From Prevotellaceae bacterium (GTDB taxonomy: Bacteria > Bacteroidota > Bacteroidia > Bacteroidales > UBA932), in contig JAITQQ010000138.1 of the NCBI GenBank assembly GCA_031288855.1, positions 1 to 9,479 of the forward strand: DNA of 9,479 bases. The letters run 5' to 3'. Made by a program: the position numbers and the translations under genes. Under the pieces are notes generated by a model. That model did no database searches. It worked only from the letters and a program-made list of their open reading frames with translations, and had not been told where the DNA came from. Numbering within the stretch: the stretch's first letter is position 1; each line of letters begins with the position of its first letter. This document shows, one piece after another, positions 1 to 6,432 of the stretch.

Positions 1-213
1 ACCGAAAGCGAACGTTTGGTACAAGACGCCCTCACAAAACTAATGAAAAACCGCACGTCTATTGTGATTGCGCACCGCCTGTCCACCATTCAGCATGCCG
101 ATAAAATCGTGGTGCTGCAAAAAGGAGAAATCATAGAACAGGGCACACATGCCGAACTCGTGGCCATGCAAGGTCTCTACAAGCGGCTCTGCGACTTGCA
201 AACCTTTAACTAA
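1..213 (+). CDS. ABC exporter ATP-binding domain, C-terminal fragment (MsbA-like)
   Basis: Only the last 70 codons of this gene lie in the window; the frame is open from base 1 and stops with TAA at 211-213. The fragment begins just after the expected Walker B/D-loop ([11 protein letters not shown], the usual continuation of an 'ALD' motif). It contains the H-loop IAHRLST, with the switch histidine at codon 25, and the usual C-terminal run [21 protein letters not shown]. In the family this is the nucleotide-binding domain that is fused to six membrane helices in MsbA-type lipid or drug exporters, where ATP hydrolysis drives export across the inner membrane. MsbA-like lipid A export is the most likely role, but the membrane part that would decide the substrate is outside the window. 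The next gene starts 12 bases downstream on the same strand, so the two are probably co-transcribed. Confidence 0.9.
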   Translation, partial: TESERLVQDALTKLMKNRTSIVIAHRLSTIQHADKIVVLQKGEIIEQGTHAELVAMQGLYKRLCDLQTFN

Positions 214-225
214 AACCATTACCTT

Positions 226-1878
226 ATGACAAACAGTTTTATTGCACAATTTGAACAGAGTTTCAAAAACAATTGGGACCTTCCTGCTTTGTCCGACTAC
301 AAAGGCATTACGCTGCACTATAAAGACGTAGCCCGGCGCATTGCAAAGCTCCATATTTTATTTGAAGAATGCGGATTGAAAAAAGGTGATAAAATTGCCA
401 TCTGCGGGCGCAACCAGGCCAACTGGGGCGTCGTGTTTTTCGCCACGCTCACCTACGGCGCCGTAGCAGTGCCCATTCTGCACGAATTTAAAGCAGACAA
501 CATCCATCACATCGTAAACCATTCCGAAGCACGCGTATTGTTTGCCGGCGACGTCATCTGGGAATCGATTAACGAACGGCAAATGCCGGCGCTGGAGGCC
601 ATCATCCTTACCGGCGATTTCTCTATCGTATATAGCCGGCGTCCGTCAATCCACGCCGCGCGGGAACGCTTGAACGAACTGTTTGGAAAAAAATATCCGA
701 AAAATTTCCGTCCCGAGCACATCGCTTATCACCACGACGAGCCCGGAGAATTAGCCATTATTAACTACACGTCGGGCACTACCGGTTTTTCAAAAGGCGT
801 GATGCTGCCCTACCGCAGCCTTCTTTCAAACTTGCAGTTCGCACAGGAGGCGCTCGCGCTTAAGGTGGGCGACAACGTAGTGTCCATGCTGCCCATGGCG
901 CACATGTACGGCATGATGTTTGAATTTATTTTCGAGCTGGCGCAAGGCGCTAACGTGCATTTTCTCACCCGCGTGCCCACCCCTAAAATCATCATGGAAG
1001 CGTTTGCCGACATCAAGCCCTTCCTCGTGATTTCGGTGCCGCTGATTGTCGAAAAAATTTACAAGAAGCAGCTACAGCCCATACTGAACAAGACGTCGAT
1101 AAAAATGTTGCTGAAACTTCCCGTCATCGATCAGACCATAAAGAAGAAAATCCTCACGGCGCTTAATAAGGTGTTCGGCGACAATTTTTACGAAATCGTT
1201 GTGGGCGGTGCAGCGTTTAATCACGAAGCCGAAAATTTTTTCAAACAAATCGGATTCCGCTACACGGTGGGTTACGGCATGACGGAATGCGGCCCCCTCA
1301 TTTCTTATGAAGATTGGAGCAAAACGCCGCTCTACTCCTGCGGGAAAGCCATTCCGCGAATGGAAATAAAAATCGATTCGCCCGATCCGGAACACGCGGC
1401 CGGCGAAATATTGGTGCGCGGCGACAACGTGATGCTGGGCTACTACCGCAATGAACAAGCCACCGACGACGCTTTCACGCCCGACGGATGGATGAAAACC
1501 GGCGACCTTGCCACCATGGACAAGAACGGCTATGTGTATATCAAAGGCCGGAGCAAGAGCATGATTCTTGGCTCTTCGGGACAAAATATCTACCCCGAAG
1601 AATTGGAAGACATCATCAACAACATGCCTTACGTGAGTGAATCGCTGGTGGTGGATCAAGGCGGCAAGCTCACCGCACTGATTTATCCCGATTACGAACA
1701 AACCACCGCTGCCGGCATTGCCGACGCGGATATACCCCGCACCATAGAAGAGATGCGTGCAAAAATAAATGAGGAACTCCCCAATTACGCACAAATCGCC
1801 CAGATAAAAATCTTTCCCGAAGAGTTTGAGAAAACGCCGAAGCGCAGTATCAAGCGGTTTCTCTACCAAAATACGTAG
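226..1878 (+). CDS. AMP-dependent acyl-CoA synthetase / long-chain fatty acid ligase-like protein
   Basis: This 550-residue protein belongs to the ANL superfamily of adenylate-forming enzymes, which activate a carboxylic acid with ATP and usually pass the acyl group to CoA. The phosphate-binding loop YTSGTTGFSKG covers residues 181-191. The A5 motif GYGMTE is at 349-354, the A7 motif KTGD at 424-427 (ATP ribose-binding Asp 427), and the hinge motif KGRSKSMI follows, with Arg 442. The length fits FadD-like enzymes. No signal peptide or clear membrane segment is seen, so it is probably cytoplasmic or membrane-associated. At the C-terminus the usual KTxxGK(I/L) element reads KTPKRSIKR (536-544), so the position normally held by the catalytic A10 lysine appears to be Ser 541, with lysines at 539 and 543. 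The ATG at 226 is 12 bases after the preceding ABC gene. Long-chain fatty acid is the likely substrate class, but this is inferred. Confidence 0.88.
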   Translation: MTNSFIAQFEQSFKNNWDLPALSDYKGITLHYKDVARRIAKLHILFEECGLKKGDKIAICGRNQANWGVVFFATLTYGAVAVPILHEFKADNIHHIVNHSEARVLFAGDVIWESINERQMPALEAIILTGDFSIVYSRRPSIHAARERLNELFGKKYPKNFRPEHIAYHHDEPGELAIINYTSGTTGFSKGVMLPYRSLLSNLQFAQEALALKVGDNVVSMLPMAHMYGMMFEFIFELAQGANVHFLTRVPTPKIIMEAFADIKPFLVISVPLIVEKIYKKQLQPILNKTSIKMLLKLPVIDQTIKKKILTALNKVFGDNFYEIVVGGAAFNHEAENFFKQIGFRYTVGYGMTECGPLISYEDWSKTPLYSCGKAIPRMEIKIDSPDPEHAAGEILVRGDNVMLGYYRNEQATDDAFTPDGWMKTGDLATMDKNGYVYIKGRSKSMILGSSGQNIYPEELEDIINNMPYVSESLVVDQGGKLTALIYPDYEQTTAAGIADADIPRTIEEMRAKINEELPNYAQIAQIKIFPEEFEKTPKRSIKRFLYQNT

Positions 1879-1899
1879 GGGCGATTTTTTTTCGCCCCC
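1878..1899. terminator. Possible bidirectional terminator hairpin between convergent genes
   Basis: GGGGCGA (1878-1884) pairs perfectly with TCGCCCC (1892-1898) around a seven-T loop. The hairpin begins inside the TAG stop codon of the ligase gene. It is the only strong inverted repeat in the 54-base gap between the convergent ligase and DUF3127 genes, so it could stop transcription from both sides. It is atypical because the T run sits in the loop rather than after the stem, and the sequence after the stem is only moderately U-rich on either strand. Confidence 0.45.
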
Positions 1900-1932
1900 A
1901 TCATTATAATTCGTTCACCGTATAACAAAAAA

Positions 1933-2337
1933 TCAGAACGGCAAATCGTCGGCCTCTTGCTCCGAAGCGCCAAAGGGGTCGTCGGCCGGAGGCGGCGGCG
2001 GAACCGCACCCGGCGCCGGTTGCGACGCAGGTGATTGCGACGCTGATGCGACAGGCGCTTCCGCCTGTTGCTTTTCAATGCGCCAAGCCCGCACGTCGGT
2101 GTACCAACGTTCGTTAAACTCGCGGGACTCTACATTAAAACTCACTTTCAACATATCGCCTTCGGCCATACCCGACAGCTCGTTCACCCGCTCGCCCCAT
2201 GCCGACACACACACTTTCCGAGGATACTGTTCTTGCGTTTCAATAATAAAATCCTGCTTGCTCCACACTCCTCGCGCACTCGTTCCGCTTTGCACCGGCA
2301 GTTTCTTAATAAGTTTTCCTATTAATTCCAATGCCAT
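1933..2337 (-). CDS. DUF3127 domain protein with SSB-like acidic C-terminus
   Basis: This 134-residue protein matches my memory of the Bacteroidota DUF3127 family, whose function is not established. The N-terminal part, about residues 1-88, is rich in predicted beta strands (LIGKLIKKL, FIIETQEQYPRKVCV, MLKVSFNVESREF, RWYTDVRAWRI) and resembles a small OB-fold of the kind found in single-stranded DNA-binding proteins and PriB; this fold is inference. Residues 91-118 form a low-complexity Ala/Pro/Ser/Gln linker with a run of five prolines. The last residues are EADDLPF, closely like the DDIPF-type tip with which SSB recruits partner proteins, and a second acidic DDPF lies at 119-122. The ATG is four bases after the stop of the FKBP gene, so the two are very likely co-transcribed. 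The stop is TGA. A role in nucleic acid binding is plausible but unproven. Confidence 0.85.
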   Translation of the reverse strand: MALELIGKLIKKLPVQSGTSARGVWSKQDFIIETQEQYPRKVCVSAWGERVNELSGMAEGDMLKVSFNVESREFNERWYTDVRAWRIEKQQAEAPVASASQSPASQPAPGAVPPPPPADDPFGASEQEADDLPF

Positions 2338-2341
2338 AACT

Positions 2342-3055
2342 TTATTTTGCTTTTTTCACTTCAAGGAGTTCCACTTCAAAAATTAAAGTTGCGTTAGGCG
2401 TAATTTTCGGCCCGCTGCCGCGTTCGCCGTAGGCCAAACTATCGGGAATATAAAGCTCCGCCTTCGCGCCTTCGCCGATTTGTTGCAGGCCTTCCGTCCA
2501 GCCTTTAATCACGCCGTTCAGCGGAAAAGTGGCCGGCTCGCCGCGCTCGTAGGAAGAATCAAACTCCGTGCCGTCGAGCAATGTGCCGCGGTAATGTACC
2601 ACCGCCGTATCTTTTTCGGTGGGCTTAATACCTGTACCTTCCTTAATTACCTTATATTGTAAACCGCTTGGAAGAGAAACCACGCCTTCTTTTGTTTTAT
2701 TTTCTTCCAGGAATTTTTTGCCTTCCTCAATATTTTTCACCTTAGCTTCTTCCATTTTACGTTGTTGTTCCATGCGCATTTTCATAAAATGCGATTGAAT
2801 CACCTTGTTCGCTTCATCGACGTCAAAACGCAGTGTCTTGTCGTTGAACACGTCGTTCACTGCCTTCACGAATGTCGACATATCCAGGTATTCCAGTTCC
2901 GATTGTTTAAAGTTCGTACCCATCATCACGCCGATGGCGTAGCTCAACGAGTCAACCTGCGCCGAAGAAACGCCTTCGGGCGCTTTTTTTTGTGCACAAC
3001 TTTCGGCGGCAAGAATCAACGCCAAAGCAAATAAACCAAATTTTAATGTTTTCAT
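2342..3055 (-). CDS. FKBP-type peptidyl-prolyl cis-trans isomerase, putative lipoprotein
   Basis: This 237-residue protein is a Mip/FkpA-type folding catalyst, which isomerises Xaa-Pro bonds in exported proteins. The N-terminus MKTLKFGLFALALILA is a signal peptide ending at Cys 20. The residues before Cys (AAES) are a loose lipobox, so lipidation and anchoring at the periplasmic face of a membrane are likely but not certain. Residues about 30-90 resemble the FKBP_N dimerisation domain and 91-120 form a charged helical, possibly coiled-coil, connector. The FKBP domain covers about 128-234 and keeps the drug and substrate pocket: Tyr 155, Phe 165, Asp 166, Phe 177, Val 182, Ile 183, Trp 186, Tyr 209 and Phe 226. 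It therefore looks catalytically intact. It sits 21 bases after the agmatinase-family gene and four bases before the DUF3127 gene, consistent with one minus-strand operon. Confidence 0.93.
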   Translation of the reverse strand: MKTLKFGLFALALILAAESCAQKKAPEGVSSAQVDSLSYAIGVMMGTNFKQSELEYLDMSTFVKAVNDVFNDKTLRFDVDEANKVIQSHFMKMRMEQQRKMEEAKVKNIEEGKKFLEENKTKEGVVSLPSGLQYKVIKEGTGIKPTEKDTAVVHYRGTLLDGTEFDSSYERGEPATFPLNGVIKGWTEGLQQIGEGAKAELYIPDSLAYGERGSGPKITPNATLIFEVELLEVKKAK

Positions 3056-3076
3056 ATTTTTTTATATTTTTAAAAA

Positions 3077-4111
3077 TTATTTTCCGATAACAGGCCATTG
3101 CGAATAACAACACAACTTAAACAACAGGCGGGCGCCCACATTGGCGTCCCATTCGTCGTGTTCCGAAGGCACTACTTCGCACAAATCAAAACTGATGATT
3201 TTTTTACCCGACTGCACCATCGTTTTCAGCAGAAACACCGTTTGACTATACGTTAATCCGCCCGGCACCGGTGTGCCTGTGTGCGGGCAGTTCTCAGGGG
3301 TTAATCCGTCAATATCGAAACTCACGTAAACCTTTTCCGGCAACGCCGCTACAATATCGCGACATTGCTGCGCCCACAGCACGCCATTATACGAGGCTTC
3401 CTGCAACGCGGCATCCGTAAACGGAACAACCCGCGCATCGGAGGCCATCAGCGCCGCTTCTTCGGCGCAATAGTCGCGCACGCCCACCTGCACGATTTTC
3501 GTCACATGTCTCAATTGGTCCAACACATTAAACATAATCGAAGCGTGCGAATAGGTAAAACCTTCGTAGGCGTCACGCAAATCGGCATGTGCATCAATGT
3601 GCAAAATACCGAAATCGTCATATCGTTCATTCAACGCTTGCAGCAAACCGAACGGCGCACTATGATCCCCTCCTATCAGGCCCACCACTTTGCGTGCATC
3701 CAGATATTTCGTCGCCATCTTGTAAACCCTCTGATTGAACTGGTCGCACGCTATATTCACTTTTACGATTTCGTCAACCAGTCTTCTTTCCGGCACGCCT
3801 CTTTCCTCTGCCGCGATAACGCGCGACGAAATGCGGCGGGTACTGGCGTTCAACTTAGCTATCAATGCATTGGGCGGCACCGTGCCTATCCTGATTTTCC
3901 ATGCATCCTGCACGTCGGCGTCATATAAATCAATCTGCGTTGACGCCCGAATGATCGCTTCCGGCGCTTTCTGCGCACCAATGCCGTATGAAGCCGTGGC
4001 ATCCCAGGGAACGGACAACAACATAATATCGGCCTCGACTATCGAATAAGGCAAGGCAAAATAATTTCCATTGGGCTGGCCAATGAGGTTTGGGTCAAAA
4101 GCAACCGACAT
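3077..4111 (-). CDS. Agmatinase/arginase-family ureohydrolase
   Basis: This 344-residue protein belongs to the binuclear manganese ureohydrolase family, whose members hydrolyse guanidino groups of agmatine, arginine, formimidoylglutamate or related compounds. All six metal ligands are visible: His 150 (GGDH), Asp 173, His 175 and Asp 177 (HIDAHAD), and Asp 266 and Asp 268 (SFDID). His 189 (YSHASIM) fits the family's proton-shuttle histidine, and Glu 312 (FDLCEVVP) fits the guanidinium-binding glutamate. There is no signal peptide, so it should be cytoplasmic. A helical, charged stretch at about 83-138 lies ahead of the metal site and may shape specificity; the exact substrate cannot be assigned. 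I chose the ATG at 4111 (MSVAFDPNL) over the one at 4204. The longer form would add a 31-residue low-quality extension, run through the divergent promoter and overlap the neighbouring gene. It is the first gene of the minus-strand cluster. Confidence 0.9.
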   Translation of the reverse strand: MSVAFDPNLIGQPNGNYFALPYSIVEADIMLLSVPWDATASYGIGAQKAPEAIIRASTQIDLYDADVQDAWKIRIGTVPPNALIAKLNASTRRISSRVIAAEERGVPERRLVDEIVKVNIACDQFNQRVYKMATKYLDARKVVGLIGGDHSAPFGLLQALNERYDDFGILHIDAHADLRDAYEGFTYSHASIMFNVLDQLRHVTKIVQVGVRDYCAEEAALMASDARVVPFTDAALQEASYNGVLWAQQCRDIVAALPEKVYVSFDIDGLTPENCPHTGTPVPGGLTYSQTVFLLKTMVQSGKKIISFDLCEVVPSEHDEWDANVGARLLFKLCCYSQWPVIGK

Positions 4112-4134
4112 ATTGAATTTTTTAAATAAAAAAG

Positions 4135-4142
4135 CAAAGATA
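4135..4142 (-). promoter_or_regulatory. Putative Bacteroidota -7 box for the agmatinase-family gene
   Basis: Read on the minus strand this is TATCTTTG, a full match to the Bacteroides -7 consensus TAnnTTTG. It lies 23 bases upstream of the ATG at 4111, which would leave a short leader of about 15-20 bases. No convincing -33 TTTG element is seen at the expected spacing of about 19-21 bases, so the call rests on the -7 box and position. Confidence 0.6.
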
Positions 4143-4155
4143 ATACATTTTTTTA

Positions 4156-4163
4156 TATCTTTG
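4156..4163 (+). promoter_or_regulatory. Putative Bacteroidota -7 box for the ABC exporter operon
   Basis: TATCTTTG matches the Bacteroides -7 consensus TAnnTTTG and lies 21 bases upstream of the ATG at 4185, giving a predicted leader of about 15 bases. It is the exact mirror of the minus-strand box at 4135-4142, separated from it by 13 A/T-rich bases. No clear -33 TTTG partner is visible. The sequence just before the ATG is A-rich, as is usual for Bacteroidota starts without a Shine-Dalgarno site. Confidence 0.6.
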
Positions 4164-4184
4164 GCATTATTTTTTCTAATAAAA

Positions 4185-5093
4185 ATGGATTTACTTATTG
4201 CCAATAACGTAGTTAAACGCTACACCAACCATCTGGCGCTCGATGGCGTGAATATCAGCGTGCCCACCGGTTGTATCTATGGGTTGTTAGGCCCCAACGG
4301 TGCGGGAAAAACCACGCTGATCCGCATTATCAACCAGATTACCGCGCCCGATTCAGGCAAGGTGTTATTTGACGGCCGCCCCATGCAAGCCGATGATATT
4401 CTTCAAATAGGCTATCTGCCCGAAGAACGCGGTTTGTACAAAAAAATGAAAGTGGGCGAACAGGCGCTATATTTAGCCCGGCTGAAAGGGCTATCGCGGA
4501 ACGACGCCATGACGCAACTCAAAACATGGTTTACCAAATTTGAAATCCAAGCCTGGTGGAACAAAAAGGTAGAAGAACTTTCAAAAGGGATGGCACAAAA
4601 AGTGCAATTCATCGTAACCATCCTGCACAAGCCCAAGCTCCTCATTTTCGACGAGCCGTTCAGCGGTTTCGACCCTGTAAACGTCAACCTGCTCAAGCAG
4701 GAAATATTGAACATGAAGGCGCAAGGCAGCACGATTATTTTCTCTACCCACAATATGGCGTCGGTCGAAGAACTGTGCGACAACATTGCGCTCATCAACA
4801 AATCGAGAGTGATTGTAGAAGGAAAATTAGAGGAAGTACGCCGGCAGCATGGCGACAATATTGTAGAAGTCGCTTTTCGCGGAAACCCTGACGAATTGCA
4901 ACAAGCGCTGCACAACGAATATACCCTTGTTCAACAAAAAGAACAGAGCGGAATACACAAAGCAACCATTAAAATAACGGAACAGAAACCTGCCAATCAC
5001 CTTTTGCAACAGTTGTTACCAAAGGTTGAAATCGTCGGCTTCAATGAAGTCATTCCCGGCATGAACGATATTTTTATCAAATTAGTATCTTAA
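4185..5093 (+). CDS. ABC-2 type exporter, ATP-binding subunit (NatA-like)
   Basis: This 302-residue protein is the cytoplasmic ATPase of an ABC-2 exporter. Walker A is GPNGAGKT (36-43), the signature is LSKGM (132-136), a form common in NatA-type ATPases, Walker B is LLIFDEP (152-158) with catalytic Glu 157, and the switch histidine is His 189 (STHN). The Q-loop region reads GYLPEERGLY (76-85), with Glu where many ABC proteins have Gln, again as in NatA relatives. Residues about 220-302 form a C-terminal extension of the DUF4162 type. I chose the ATG at 4185 (MDLLIANNVVKRY) because the ATPase fold starts there. An upstream ATG at 4071 would run through the promoter region and into the divergent gene. 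The permease gene starts four bases downstream. The substrate is unknown; sodium export is the named precedent but is not shown here. Confidence 0.93.
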   Translation: MDLLIANNVVKRYTNHLALDGVNISVPTGCIYGLLGPNGAGKTTLIRIINQITAPDSGKVLFDGRPMQADDILQIGYLPEERGLYKKMKVGEQALYLARLKGLSRNDAMTQLKTWFTKFEIQAWWNKKVEELSKGMAQKVQFIVTILHKPKLLIFDEPFSGFDPVNVNLLKQEILNMKAQGSTIIFSTHNMASVEELCDNIALINKSRVIVEGKLEEVRRQHGDNIVEVAFRGNPDELQQALHNEYTLVQQKEQSGIHKATIKITEQKPANHLLQQLLPKVEIVGFNEVIPGMNDIFIKLVS

Positions 5094-5097
5094 AGCT

Positions 5098-6420
5098 ATG
5101 AATAAAATATTCCTTATCATCGAACGTGAATTTCTGACACGTGTAAAAAAGAAATCTTTCATTATCACAACCCTTCTCGCCCCATTGTTCCTTGCGGCTT
5201 TGATCGTTGTGCCTGTTTTAATTCAGGGGGTGAAAGACGACGAGCGAAAAACCATTGCCGTAATCGATAAGTCGGGACTGGCCGAAAAAGCGCTTCACAA
5301 CAACGATAACCTCACTTTTGTATTCATGTCCGATGTGGCGCTCGATTCGTTGAAACAAAACTTCAACAGGGAAAAACTCTACGCCGTGGCCAGCATCAGC
5401 ACTTTGAACGAAAAAAACCAGCCGGCTATCGACCTGTATGCGTTCAAACAGCCCAACATGGACGTACAGCATTATATTGAACGCGGTTTCAAAGACGCCG
5501 TAGAGCAACATAAATTAGAGTCTTACCACATACAGGGGCTTGATACCATTATTGCATCCATCAAAACGAACATCAAACTAAAAACATTCCTTTGGGGCGA
5601 CGACGGCAAAGAAAAAGCCACTAATACCGGCATCTACATGGGCATTTCGTACATTTTGTCGATTATGATTTACATGTTTATCTTCATGTTCGGCAACATG
5701 GTGATGCGCGGTGTGATTGAAGAAAAATCGAGCCGTATCGTTGAAGTCATTGTGTCATCGGTGAAGCCGTTCCAATTGATGATGGGAAAAATTATAGGCA
5801 TCGCTTCGGTCGGCTTGCTGCAATTTATCATTTGGATAGTATTGACGCTCGGCATTGTTGTAATTTTCCAAGGCGCCATGAGCGAGCCTGCGGGCATTGA
5901 AAACATCATACAAACCTCGCCGGCAGGCATGGCAAACGGCATGGCAAAAGCTATACCGCAAGACGCTTCTTCCATATTTTCTTTACTGGGCGGCATTAAT
6001 TTCACGGCAATTATTTCGTCGTTCCTGCTCTATTTCCTTTTGGGTTATCTCCTGTATGCCTCGATGTTTGCCGCCATTGGCTCGGCTGTAGAGAATGAAG
6101 CCGACACACAACAGTTGATTATTCCGATAACCATTCCGCTCATCATTGGAATGTTTCTGATGCTTCACACCTTCCAGTATCCCGACAGTTCGCTGTCGTT
6201 CTGGGCATCCCTCATTCCCTTCACTTCCCCGATGGTGATGATGGCCCGCATACCGTTCGGCGTTCCGTTCTGGCAAGTGTCGCTTTCGCTCGCCTTGCTG
6301 TTCATTACGTTTATGGGTATTGCCTGGATGGCCGGAAAAATTTACCGCACCGGGATTTTAATGTACGGCAAAAAACCTACTTTAAAAGAGATGCTGAAGT
6401 GGATGAACTATAAAAATTAA
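5098..6420 (+). CDS. ABC-2 type exporter, permease subunit (NatB-like)
   Basis: This 440-residue inner-membrane protein is the permease partner of the ATPase encoded four bases upstream. A first membrane helix lies at about 22-43, followed by a large, probably periplasmic domain at about 45-175. Five further helices lie at about 180-203, 233-257, 303-325, 338-356 and 393-414. Between helices 2 and 3 is EEKSSRIVEVIVSSVKP (208-224), the hallmark coupling segment of NatB-like ABC2_membrane_3 permeases. The short N-terminal cytoplasmic segment is rich in basic residues (RVKKKS), fitting inside-positive topology. Length and layout match intact family members and no break is seen. The transported substrate cannot be deduced. 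The AsmA-like gene begins 12 bases after its TAA, so all three genes probably form one operon read from the promoter near 4156. Confidence 0.92.
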   Translation: MNKIFLIIEREFLTRVKKKSFIITTLLAPLFLAALIVVPVLIQGVKDDERKTIAVIDKSGLAEKALHNNDNLTFVFMSDVALDSLKQNFNREKLYAVASISTLNEKNQPAIDLYAFKQPNMDVQHYIERGFKDAVEQHKLESYHIQGLDTIIASIKTNIKLKTFLWGDDGKEKATNTGIYMGISYILSIMIYMFIFMFGNMVMRGVIEEKSSRIVEVIVSSVKPFQLMMGKIIGIASVGLLQFIIWIVLTLGIVVIFQGAMSEPAGIENIIQTSPAGMANGMAKAIPQDASSIFSLLGGINFTAIISSFLLYFLLGYLLYASMFAAIGSAVENEADTQQLIIPITIPLIIGMFLMLHTFQYPDSSLSFWASLIPFTSPMVMMARIPFGVPFWQVSLSLALLFITFMGIAWMAGKIYRTGILMYGKKPTLKEMLKWMNYKN

Positions 6421-6432
6421 CAGTCATCACGA

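Noticed and set aside
1072..1869. 265-codon open frame on the minus strand inside the ligase gene
   Set aside because: It lies wholly opposite a gene with clear ligase motifs, and its translation shows no recognisable domain; it is a codon-bias shadow.
3067..3076. TTTTTAAAAA palindrome between the ureohydrolase and FKBP genes as a terminator
   Set aside because: It is short, has no G or C and would not form a stable hairpin; it is better read as A/T-rich leader sequence.
3365..3928. 187-codon open frame on the plus strand inside the ureohydrolase gene
   Set aside because: It is antisense to the coding sequence for the metal-binding motifs and shows no recognisable domain.
4071..4204. Upstream ATGs at 4204 (minus) and 4071 (plus) that would make the two divergent genes overlap
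   Set aside because: The extensions are low-complexity, precede the recognisable protein starts, and would place coding sequence across both -7 boxes; ATG 4111 and ATG 4185 fit better.
4412..4915. 167-codon minus-strand frame opposite the ABC ATPase gene
   Set aside because: The opposite strand encodes a complete ABC ATPase, and this frame has a Ser/Cys-rich translation with no recognisable family.
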